The position numbers and the translations under genes were made by a program. From Bacteroidota bacterium (lineage in GTDB: Bacteria; Bacteroidota; Rhodothermia; Rhodothermales; Rubricoccaceae): a stretch of DNA of 9,195 nt. Location of the stretch: positions 1-9,195 of the forward strand of contig JADFLK010000060.1 in NCBI GenBank assembly GCA_022564455.1, read 5' to 3'. A model generated the notes under the pieces. It ran no database searches, was not told where the DNA came from, and saw only the letters and a program-made list of their open reading frames with translations. Below, piece after piece: positions 1-8,589 of this stretch (position 1 is its first letter; every line of letters starts with the position of its first letter).

Positions 1-37
1 CATGACCCATTTCATTCTTCCACTCCTGCTCGGATAG
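1..37 (+). CDS. Possible C-terminal tail of an upstream membrane protein (partial)
   Basis: The frame starting at base 2 reads MTHFILPLLLG and then stops at TAG 35-37, nine bases before the next start codon. The tail is strongly hydrophobic. In related loci a YeeE/YedE N-terminal-half protein usually lies directly upstream of the DUF6691 half, and such a gene would end here with tight operon spacing. This is inference from neighbourhood and eleven residues only. The other two frames also close within this stretch (TGA at 3-5 and at 40-42), so the true upstream end could differ. Confidence 0.25.
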   Translation, partial: MTHFILPLLLG

Positions 38-46
38 CCTGAACTC

Positions 47-259
47 ATGAACCACGATACGCTTCCCCTGTCCGATCCTAGCGACGACGTGCCAGAACCC
101 GCCGAATGCCTCGACACCGAGCAGGTCGCTCCGGGATTCCGCGGGAAGGCATTAGCCGAGGGCAACGTTCCGTTCGCCCTCCTCATCTATGCCCTCATCG
201 GCGTCTACCTCGGCGTCGTTTTCACCAAGAGCCAGGTGATCTCGTGGTTTCGGATCTAA
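47..259 (+). CDS. N-terminal fragment of a DUF6691/YeeE-YedE family sulfur transporter half (interrupted gene)
   Basis: The fragment has 70 residues. Residues 1-38 are a polar, acidic N-terminal extension. One membrane segment covers about residues 41-60, and the fragment ends with the family-typical stretch TKSQVISWFRI. In intact DUF6691 proteins this is followed directly by QEMFRF. Here the Gln codon position holds TAA (257-259), and the next codons, in the same frame, read EMFRF. The fragment is therefore the front of one gene continued at 260-601, not a separate small gene. The family is related to YeeE/TsuA thiosulfate transporters of the inner membrane and commonly sits beside rhodanese and persulfide-dioxygenase genes, as it does here. 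The start at 47 has no clear ribosome-binding site, which is common in Bacteroidota. A 70-residue product with one membrane segment is unlikely to transport anything alone. Confidence 0.7.
   Translation: MNHDTLPLSDPSDDVPEPAECLDTEQVAPGFRGKALAEGNVPFALLIYALIGVYLGVVFTKSQVISWFRI
257..259 (+). other. In-frame TAA interrupting the DUF6691 gene
   Basis: The reading frame opened at 47 continues without shift from 260 to 601. The only break is this TAA, located where relatives have Gln in the conserved run FRIQEMFRF (recalled family pattern). One C-to-T change from CAA would create it. No frameshift or other stop is present. Genome-wide reassignment of TAA is unlikely because TAA also ends this same gene at 599-601. 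Confidence 0.75.
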
Positions 260-262
260 GAG

Positions 263-601
263 ATGTTCCGGTTCGACGCATTCCACATGTATGGCATTAT
301 TGGAAGTGCGGTGGCGGTAGCCGCCCTTTCAATCTGGATCATCAAGAAGCTCAAACTGACCACGGTCCACGGTGAGCCCATCCAGCTTAGCCCGAAGGTG
401 TGGGGAGCCTCCCGCATCCCCGGCGCCCGGTATTGGATGGGTGGGATCGTGTTCGGCCTCGGGTGGGCACTCCTTGGCGCTTGCCCCGGTCCTCTCTTCG
501 CTCTAATCGGCGGCGGCATCTCGGTGCTGCTCGTAGCCCTCGCCAGTGCGCTCGCCGGCACATGGACGTACTCGGTTCTCCGTGACCGGCTACCACACTA
601 A
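263..601 (+). CDS. C-terminal part of DUF6691/YeeE-YedE family sulfur transporter (after in-frame stop)
   Basis: The protein has 112 residues when read from the first ATG after the stop. The conserved block MFRFDAFHMYGIIGS opens it, followed by a membrane segment at about residues 10-28, a polar loop with GEPI, and membrane segments at about 57-75 and 78-102. The hallmark GLGWALLGACPGP lies at residues 65-77, with Cys74. In the YeeE/TsuA family a conserved Cys in such a loop handles thiosulfate or related sulfur compounds. The family member should also carry the upstream membrane segment encoded at 47-256. Without it the product lacks its first helix, so re-initiation at 263 would give a truncated and perhaps inactive protein. 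The full composite gene is 47-601. Family assignment is firm; transport substrate is inferred from family and from the sulfur genes that follow. Confidence 0.8.
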   Translation: MFRFDAFHMYGIIGSAVAVAALSIWIIKKLKLTTVHGEPIQLSPKVWGASRIPGARYWMGGIVFGLGWALLGACPGPLFALIGGGISVLLVALASALAGTWTYSVLRDRLPH

Positions 602-610
602 TCCTGCCGG

Positions 611-764
611 GGAGGCTGTTGAAATACCACATTACGCGACTTGCTACCTGTCTTATTGCAGATGCCGTCCCCCTCACCCCGTCCTCCTCTCGTCTGGGAG
701 AGGGGATTTCTTTGGAGAAAGAGCAGGTCATCCGCAGCTTCGATATAGTATTTCAACAGCTTCC
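611..764. repeat. 154-bp palindromic element with 17-bp inverted ends (MITE-like)
   Basis: The left end GGAGGCTGTTGAAATAC (611-627) matches the reverse complement of the right end (748-764) at 16 of 17 bases. Inside, 684-691 and 698-705 form a second hairpin, roughly CTCCTCTC against GAGAGGGG with one wobble pair. There is no convincing reading frame, and no clear target-site duplication was found at the edges. A shorter diverged copy lies at 4364-4419, which argues for a dispersed element rather than a local operator. It could act as a transcript-end or mRNA-stabilising hairpin between the transporter gene and the CstB-like gene. Its mobility is an inference. Confidence 0.6.
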
Positions 765-887
765 TAAGAAGGACCGGTAGTATAGCTTGCAGGGTGTTTC
801 CCTATACAGTTTCCAAAGGCTGGCCTCTAACTTGTCGCCACATCCTATTTCCTGCCGCTTCTGCGAGTTCACCTAAACTATGAACCC
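765..887 (+). other. Spacer upstream of the CstB-like gene, no firm promoter seen
   Basis: This is the 5' region of the CstB-like gene. No well-spaced sigma-70 pair or Bacteroidota-type TTTG / TAnnTTTG pair could be found. TATACA at 803-808 resembles a -10 hexamer but has no fitting -35. A promoter is nonetheless expected here because the palindromic element separates this gene from the transporter gene. Confidence 0.3.
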
Positions 888-2354
888 ATGTTTTTCCGTC
901 AGTACTTCGAACCCAAACTCGCCCAATATGCCTACCTCGTTGGCTGCCAGCAGACAAAGGAAGCGCTGATCATCGACCCGCTCCGTGACATCGATCAGTA
1001 CATCGAAGCGGCGGAGCAAGAGGGGCTCACCATCACGGCCGTCGCCGAGACCCACATCCACGCCGATTTCCTCTCCGGCGCACGTGAGTTCGCCGAACGC
1101 CTTGGCACGAAGCTCTACCTCTCCGCGGAAGGTGAGGACGAGGGATGGGGCTCGAATTGGGCCAGGGGCTCCGATTATGACGTAACGTTTCTGCGTGACG
1201 GCGACACGTTTTCGATCGGCAACATCGACATAAAATCCATACATACACCCGGCCACACCCCCGAGCACATGAGCTACGTGGTTGTAGACCGCGGCTCGGG
1301 TGCAACAACCCCCATCGGCATCGCCACCGGCGACTTTGTGTTTGTGGGCGACCTCGGCCGGCCGGACCTCCTCGAACAGGCCGCCGGGATGCACGGCGTA
1401 CAGGAATCCTCGGCGCGGACACTCTTCAAATCGCTGCCGAAGTTCCGTGAGCTTCAGGACTACGTGCAGGTCTGGCCCGCCCACGGTGCCGGCTCCAGTT
1501 GTGGCAAGGCATTGGGCACCGTGCCTACCACGACGGTCGGTTATGAGAAGCTCTATAATGCCTCCCTTGCTGCGGCCGATGGCGGCGAGAACGCCTTTGT
1601 GGCGGCCATCCTGGCCGGGCAGCCCGAGCCACAGATGTACTTCGCACGCATGAAGCGCGACAACCGCGACGGCGTACCGCTTCTAGGTACACTCCCACAA
1701 CCGCAGAAGCTGACTTCCAAGGAATTCGGAAACAAGATTACCGACGGCGAGGCGCTTCTCGTGGATACCCGGCTCGACCGCTCTGGCTTCATGGCAAAGC
1801 ACGTCCCTGGCGCGCTCTACGCCCCGATGAACAAGACCTTTAACACGGTTGTCGGCTCGCTCGTCACAGACGAGACCAAACCGTTTGTGCTGATCATTGA
1901 GGAGGAACAGGTAGAAGAAGCTCTGCGCGACCTCGTCCGCATCGGCTACGACAACATCGTCGGGTTCTTCACGCCTGAGGGTCTCGAGCACTACTTCGAG
2001 GCCGGTGGTGCTTTCGCCACCATCGAGGAAATCACATTCGACGACGTGGCACGGATGAAGGACGACGAGAACATGGTAGTTCTAGATGCGCGTCTTGCCA
2101 GCGAGTATGCTGAGGGGCACGTGCCGGGCGCCGTCAATGCTTCATACACGCGCCTCCCGGAGTACCTCGAAAAACGCGTTCCGAAGGACAAGACGCTGCT
2201 GGTACACTGCGCCTCGGGTGCACGCGCGGCAGCGGCTAGCGCCTTCCTGGTTCGTAATGGTTACGACGTGAAGTACGTCAACGATGCGTTTGCTGCCTAT
2301 GCCGAGAAGAACGAGGTTGAGATGGATCAGTCCGCCCTTGCAGAGGTCGCGTGA
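888..2354 (+). CDS. CstB-like persulfide dioxygenase / pseudo-rhodanese / rhodanese fusion protein
   Basis: The protein has 488 residues and three domains. The metallo-beta-lactamase (ETHE1-type) domain spans about 1-250. It carries THIHADF (His56, His58, Asp60), TPGHTPEH (His123), GDLGRPD (Asp155) and WPAHGAGSSCG (His199, Cys205). His56, His123 and Asp155 match the mono-iron ligands of persulfide dioxygenases, and Cys205 matches the position of the extra Cys reported in Staphylococcus CstB. A first rhodanese-like domain (about 275-372) has no catalytic Cys: the active-site loop position reads LIIEEEQ. The second rhodanese (about 378-475) has the active-site loop HCASGARA with Cys441. This order (dioxygenase, pseudo-rhodanese, rhodanese) is that of CstB, which oxidises thiol persulfides and transfers sulfane sulfur, giving sulfite or thiosulfate in the cytoplasm. 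No signal peptide is present. The start at 888 is chosen because FFRQYFEPKLAQYAYLVG is the usual N-terminus of the family; the ATG at 880 is out of frame. Confidence 0.92.
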   Translation: MFFRQYFEPKLAQYAYLVGCQQTKEALIIDPLRDIDQYIEAAEQEGLTITAVAETHIHADFLSGAREFAERLGTKLYLSAEGEDEGWGSNWARGSDYDVTFLRDGDTFSIGNIDIKSIHTPGHTPEHMSYVVVDRGSGATTPIGIATGDFVFVGDLGRPDLLEQAAGMHGVQESSARTLFKSLPKFRELQDYVQVWPAHGAGSSCGKALGTVPTTTVGYEKLYNASLAAADGGENAFVAAILAGQPEPQMYFARMKRDNRDGVPLLGTLPQPQKLTSKEFGNKITDGEALLVDTRLDRSGFMAKHVPGALYAPMNKTFNTVVGSLVTDETKPFVLIIEEEQVEEALRDLVRIGYDNIVGFFTPEGLEHYFEAGGAFATIEEITFDDVARMKDDENMVVLDARLASEYAEGHVPGAVNASYTRLPEYLEKRVPKDKTLLVHCASGARAAAASAFLVRNGYDVKYVNDAFAAYAEKNEVEMDQSALAEVA

Positions 2355-2357
2355 TTG

Positions 2358-2374
2358 ACCAGGAAGCCTGGTTT
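2358..2374 (+). terminator. Small hairpin just after the CstB-like gene
   Basis: ACCAGG (2358-2363) pairs perfectly with CCTGGT (2367-2372) around an AAG loop, three bases past the stop codon, and is followed only by a short T run (TTT). The position suits a transcript end, but the T tract is too short for a strong intrinsic terminator. It may work together with the larger palindrome that starts at 2378. Confidence 0.35.
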
Positions 2375-2377
2375 GAT

Positions 2378-2437
2378 GAGTCTGTTGAAAAAGTCATCCG
2401 ACGTGTGACGGAGACAGATCACCTTTTCAACTGACTC
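2378..2437. repeat. 60-bp palindromic element related to the CTGTTGAAA family
   Basis: The left arm GAGTCTGTTGAAAAAG (2378-2393) pairs with the right arm CTTTTCAACTGACTC (2423-2437), with one mismatch and one unpaired base. The inside continues the pairing with GTCATCCG against CGGAGAC (one bulge), so the whole stretch can fold as one long hairpin. The arm core CTGTTGAAA is shared with the elements at 611-764 and 4364-4419. It may be a transcript-end structure, a MITE remnant, or both. Confidence 0.5.
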
Positions 2438-2462
2438 CCAGGCAACTCAATCCGACCACCCC

Positions 2463-2514
2463 TGTCGATCCCGACAAGCCTGCGCTGAACGTAGTCGAAG
2501 TGTCGGAATCGACA
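2463..2514. repeat. 14-bp inverted repeat with 24-base loop
   Basis: TGTCGATCCCGACA (2463-2476) matches the reverse complement of TGTCGGAATCGACA (2501-2514) at 13 of 14 bases. The loop contains GCTGAACGTAGTCGAAG, which resembles the widespread intergenic palindromic repeats built on CTTCGACTACGCTCAG. It is a different repeat family from the CTGTTGAAA elements. Confidence 0.5.
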
Positions 2515-2571
2515 CATCCCTCCTTGCCATGTATTGACTAGGGACATGCTACCCATTTCTGTAGGCGCTTA

Positions 2572-2602
2572 CTGACATGGCCTGACATGGCAGGCGCGCC
2601 TG
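2572..2602. repeat. 10-bp tandem duplication followed by a 12-bp perfect palindrome
   Basis: CTGACATGGC occurs twice head to tail (2572-2581 and 2582-2591). It is followed at 2591-2602 by the perfect palindrome CAGGCGCGCCTG. Both lie about 80-105 bases upstream of the FeS subunit start, so an operator role is possible but untested. Confidence 0.45.
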
Positions 2603-2612
2603 CGGTATGCTA

Positions 2613-2653
2613 TCAGGGCGCTTTTGTCAGGGCACTTTGTCCGGGCGCTCACG
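2613..2653 (+). repeat. Three imperfect 13-14-bp tandem repeats upstream of the FeS-NrfD gene
   Basis: The units are TCAGGGCGCTTTTG (2613-2626), TCAGGGCACTTTG (2627-2639) and TCCGGGCGCTCACG (2640-2653). They lie 26-66 bases before the start chosen for the FeS subunit. Reading them as coding would give a low-complexity leader not expected in this family, which is one reason the upstream ATG at 2607 was not chosen. They may be regulator-binding repeats or a slippage product. A weak -35-like TTGACT is at 2534-2539 without a good -10. Confidence 0.4.
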
Positions 2654-2678
2654 CCTAACCTTCCGCGACAAACGTCCG

Positions 2679-3524
2679 ATGAACTACGGCTTCCTCATCC
2701 GCAACGACCGCTGTATTGGCTGCCACGCCTGCTCCACGGCCTGCAAGAGCGAGAACGAGGTGCCACTTGGCGTCAACCGTACCTGGGTCAAGAGCGTCGA
2801 GACGGGCGTCTATCCGAATGTCCGGCGCCACTTCCAGGTGACCCGGTGCAACCACTGCGCCAACCCACCGTGCGTACGCATCTGTCCGGTTACGGCGATG
2901 TATCAGCGGGAGGACGGCATTGTCGAGTTCGATCCTGATGTGTGCATCGGCTGCAAGGCGTGCCTGCAGGCCTGCCCGTACGACGCCATCCACATCGATC
3001 CCGAAAGTGGGACGGCTGCCAAGTGCCACTTCTGCGCCCACCGCGTGGAGATGAATCTGGAGCCGGCCTGCGTGGTCGTCTGCCCCGAGCACGCCATCAT
3101 CGCGGGCGACATGGACGACCCCGAGAGTGAGATCAGCATGATGCTGGCTGAACACCAGGTCACCGTCCGCAAACCCGAGAAGGGCACATCACCCAAGCTA
3201 TTCTACGTTGAAGGCGAGGAGGCCAACCTCACCCCCACTGCCGTCGAGCGAACGCCGGAGACGTTCATGTGGGCCGACGTGCTGCCTCTCTACGGCGATG
3301 AAGTTCATGGCGGCGACGGACACAACAGCAATCACCACAGCGCCGAGGTCAGGCTTGCTCCCTCAGGAAAGGCTTCGAAGCGTTCCGCCTCGGGCACGCC
3401 GATTCGGACGCCTCAGCCACAAGGAGTGCCGAACGACGGCCCAATCATGATCGGCGATGGGCGCATGGCCGAGCAAATGGTGCAGGTGGCCTACAACGCT
3501 CAGCACAAGATGCCCTGGCACTAG
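2679..3524 (+). CDS. 4Fe-4S ferredoxin subunit of a molybdopterin oxidoreductase (DmsB/PsrB/SoeB-like), front half of an FeS-NrfD fusion
   Basis: The protein has 281 residues from the ATG at 2679. This start is preferred over 2607 because MNYGFLIRNDRCIGCHAC is the normal beginning. Sixteen Cys fall into four clusters: 12/15/18/22, 57/60/65/69, 89/92/95/99 and 116/119/131/135, enough for four [4Fe-4S] centres. It would carry electrons between the Mo subunit and the quinone-linked membrane anchor. Residues 150-275 form a linker rich in Pro, Gly and charged residues. The end, VQVAYNAQHKMPWH, is not a natural terminus: fusion proteins of this family run on as PWxW into the first NrfD helix, and after TAG 3522-3524 the frame continues with PVPAYLVTKG. 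The gene therefore appears to be the front of an approximately 561-codon FeS-NrfD fusion split by one stop. No Tat or Sec signal is visible. Confidence 0.9.
   Translation: MNYGFLIRNDRCIGCHACSTACKSENEVPLGVNRTWVKSVETGVYPNVRRHFQVTRCNHCANPPCVRICPVTAMYQREDGIVEFDPDVCIGCKACLQACPYDAIHIDPESGTAAKCHFCAHRVEMNLEPACVVVCPEHAIIAGDMDDPESEISMMLAEHQVTVRKPEKGTSPKLFYVEGEEANLTPTAVERTPETFMWADVLPLYGDEVHGGDGHNSNHHSAEVRLAPSGKASKRSASGTPIRTPQPQGVPNDGPIMIGDGRMAEQMVQVAYNAQHKMPWH
3522..3524 (+). other. In-frame TAG between the FeS and NrfD halves
   Basis: The frame of 2679-3521 resumes immediately at 3525 as PVPAYLVTKGIGTG and runs open to 4364. Relatives that I recall have a Trp at this point (PWGW- or PWHW-type linker), so one G-to-A change from TGG would produce the TAG. 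No start codon or ribosome site sits right after it; the first usable starts are TTG 3567 and ATG 3573, both already inside the first predicted helix. TAG is used as a normal end codon at 4362-4364 and 7518-7520, so general recoding is unlikely. Confidence 0.7.
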
Positions 3525-3566
3525 CCCGTCCCGGCCTACCTCGTTACCAAAGGCATTGGCACGGGG

Positions 3567-4364
3567 TTGTTTATGCTGTTAGCCCTCGGCTACGGGCTGG
3601 GCCTCGTTCCCTTCGATGCTTTGACATTCGTCGTAGGAGGCTTCGTCTCGCTCCTCTTTACCGTCATCACGACGGGGCTGCTGCTTTATGACCTGGAGCG
3701 CCCGGAGCGCTTTTTCCGCATCCTGACGAGGCCGCAATGGAAGAGCTGGCTTACCCGCGGCGCCTTTTTGCTCATGGGCTTCAGCACCGTTGCTGGGCTC
3801 TGGTGGGTACTGGAAGCAGGGGCCTACTTTGAGCTTTGGGAGCCTGTTGGGGAAACGCTGCGTGTCGGGTTGCTCTGGCTTGGCGTGCCGTTGGCTCTTG
3901 GCACAGCGGTTTACACTGCGTTCCTTTTCGGGCAGGCCGAGGGGCGCGATCTTTGGCAAAGCACCCTCCTGCCGCTTCACCTGATCGTGCAGGCATTCAT
4001 GGTCGGAGCAGCCATGGTGCTCATCCTGAGCCCGTTTACAACACTGTCACCTGAGATCACCCACATTGCCCGCATTACCTTTGGCGTAAGCCTTGGGGTT
4101 GACCTGCTCGTAACATTGATGGGCGAGTTCGGAATGCCGCACGCATCTGAGGCGGCCGCACGTGCTGCGAAGATGATCTCACACGGTCACTTTGCACCTC
4201 ACTTCTGGGGCGGCAGCATCGTTGCCGGCCACCTCGTACCACTGGTATTGCTCTTCTTGGGGATGCCTGCCGTGACTGCACTGGCCGGGCTGCTCGCCAT
4301 CGTGGGCCTGTACCTGTACGAGTACGCTTTCGTGATGGCCCCGCAGGAGATTCCCAACAGCTAG
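3567..4364 (+). CDS. NrfD/PsrC-type membrane anchor subunit, back half of the FeS-NrfD fusion
   Basis: The coding sense actually begins at 3525 (PVPAYLVTKG), directly after the in-frame TAG. From TTG 3567 the product has 265 residues. About eight membrane segments can be read, the first partly encoded before 3567. They are followed by the conserved cytoplasm-edge motif YDLERPERFFRIL and the block WKSWLTRGAFLL typical of NrfD-like anchors. NrfD proteins bind quinone and couple it to the FeS subunit. Unlike many PsrC/DmsC subunits, this one seems designed as a fusion with the ferredoxin, so loss of the link would separate anchor and electron carrier and trim the first helix. The stop codon touches the palindromic element at 4364-4419. 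The molybdopterin subunit follows after 87 bases. Whether translation starts at 3567 or 3573, or only by readthrough, cannot be told from sequence. Confidence 0.82.
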   Translation: MFMLLALGYGLGLVPFDALTFVVGGFVSLLFTVITTGLLLYDLERPERFFRILTRPQWKSWLTRGAFLLMGFSTVAGLWWVLEAGAYFELWEPVGETLRVGLLWLGVPLALGTAVYTAFLFGQAEGRDLWQSTLLPLHLIVQAFMVGAAMVLILSPFTTLSPEITHIARITFGVSLGVDLLVTLMGEFGMPHASEAAARAAKMISHGHFAPHFWGGSIVAGHLVPLVLLFLGMPAVTALAGLLAIVGLYLYEYAFVMAPQEIPNS

Positions 4365-4419
4365 GAGTCGGTGGAAATACGTCATCCCACCTGCGACAGA
4401 GCGCGTATTTCAACAGCCT
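4364..4419. repeat. 56-bp short copy of the palindromic element
   Basis: The right end GTATTTCAACAGCCT (4405-4419) matches the right arm of the 611-764 element almost exactly. The left end GGAGTCGGTGGAAATAC (4364-4380) matches its left arm at 14 of 17 bases. The left edge overlaps the last base of the NrfD stop codon. The element fills most of the spacer before the molybdopterin gene and could form a hairpin in the operon transcript. Confidence 0.5.
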
Positions 4420-4451
4420 AAACTCCTTCGGCCGATCTCTCACCTATTGAC

Positions 4452-7520
<3,069 letters not shown>

Positions 7521-7551
7521 AGCCCTCCTCATTTCGATTACCTGACAGGTC

Positions 7552-8589
7552 ATGCAGCCTTTGGATGAGACGCGGGCGCGCAGCCAGGCTTACGGCCTCT
7601 TCAGCCGCCTCTACGAGCGCGGTCTTACAACCGATGTGTTGCCTGTCGTGCAGGCTATCCCGGATCTGGCGTCACTGGTTCCGAACCCGTTCGACGCGGA
7701 CGAAGCGGCAGCCGACCATTATACACTTTTCGGCTTGGAGGTTTTTCCGTACGCCGGTCTGTTTCTGGATGGGGAAGGGCTACTCGGAGGGCCAACGGCC
7801 AGCCATGTGCAGCGCCTCTACGCACAGATCGGTTTCCAGCCCGTGCTCGATCGCGAAAGCGCCGACCATCTGGGGCACGAACTGGCACTGCTCGCTTTCC
7901 TGTCCGAGGCTGAAGCTGAAGCTATAGAAAACACCGAGCCACGTGAAACAGAGCGTGTACGCCAGCTGCTCCGTCAGTTCGTGGATGGCCATCTGCTCGA
8001 GTGGCTGCCTGCCTTTGTCTGTGCGGCCGAGCAACAGCCGTATCCGTTCTACGCCGCGTTGAGTCGGTTTACCTTGGACGTTGTGCTTGATCATCGAGCC
8101 GGCCTGGACAACGCAGGCGCCGAGCACACCGGGCGCTCGGAGAGGGTTGCGCCTGTGCCTCCGCCCGACATACTGGACGAAGCAGGTACCGGGCTTAAAG
8201 ACATCGCCGAATACCTGGCTACGCCAACCAGGAGTGGTTTCTTCCTCAGCCGTAGCGACATCGCCCAACTGGGGCGGGCCGAGAGCCTGCCGCGTGGGTT
8301 TGGCTCTCGAGTACAAACCCTGACCAACCTGCTACGCGCGGCTGCCGAGTTTAACCGAATGGAAGCACTACTGGATGCACTGGGCAATCGCGTTGGCGTC
8401 TGGGAGAAGTTCTACCAGGAGCTACACAACAACGGCCTCGTGAGCGTGAAAACCATATCGCAAATCTGGCTGGAGCGTCTGGCCGGAACGAGGAACATCA
8501 TTACACGGATGCAAAAGGCTGGCGAGATTTCTGCACGCCCGGACCAACCCGCGCCGATCCGGGCCGAAGCCGAGCGAGGTGCTGGGTGA
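7552..8589 (+). CDS. TorD/DmsD-family molybdoenzyme maturation chaperone
   Basis: The protein has 345 residues, mostly predicted helical, with no signal peptide. TorD-type landmarks are the N-terminal RARSQAYGLFSRLYERG, the motif EVFPYAGLFLDGEGLLGG (residues 63-80), DHLGHELALLAFLSEAE (105-121), and FVDGHLLEWLPAF (143-155). Such proteins bind the apo catalytic subunit and help insert the Mo cofactor. It begins 31 bases after the molybdopterin gene and AGGT lies just before the ATG, so co-expression is likely. It is longer than typical TorD/DmsD proteins (about 200-260 residues). The extra part, from about residue 185, includes a Pro-rich linker and a helical C-terminal region (LTNLLRAAAEFNRMEALLDALG). 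Since the catalytic subunit has no Tat signal, the role here should be cofactor loading rather than export proofreading. Confidence 0.85.
   Translation: MQPLDETRARSQAYGLFSRLYERGLTTDVLPVVQAIPDLASLVPNPFDADEAAADHYTLFGLEVFPYAGLFLDGEGLLGGPTASHVQRLYAQIGFQPVLDRESADHLGHELALLAFLSEAEAEAIENTEPRETERVRQLLRQFVDGHLLEWLPAFVCAAEQQPYPFYAALSRFTLDVVLDHRAGLDNAGAEHTGRSERVAPVPPPDILDEAGTGLKDIAEYLATPTRSGFFLSRSDIAQLGRAESLPRGFGSRVQTLTNLLRAAAEFNRMEALLDALGNRVGVWEKFYQELHNNGLVSVKTISQIWLERLAGTRNIITRMQKAGEISARPDQPAPIRAEAERGAG

Noticed and set aside
2607..2678. Upstream ATG giving a 24-residue extension of the FeS subunit
   Set aside because: The extension is made from the three imperfect repeats and has no hydrophobic or twin-arginine signal; MNYGFLIRND at 2679 is the normal family start.
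257..3524. Genome-wide reassignment of TAA or TAG as sense codons
   Set aside because: TAA and TAG also end genes at natural C-termini in this window (599-601, 4362-4364, 7518-7520), and the expected residues at the two internal stops differ (Gln and Trp).
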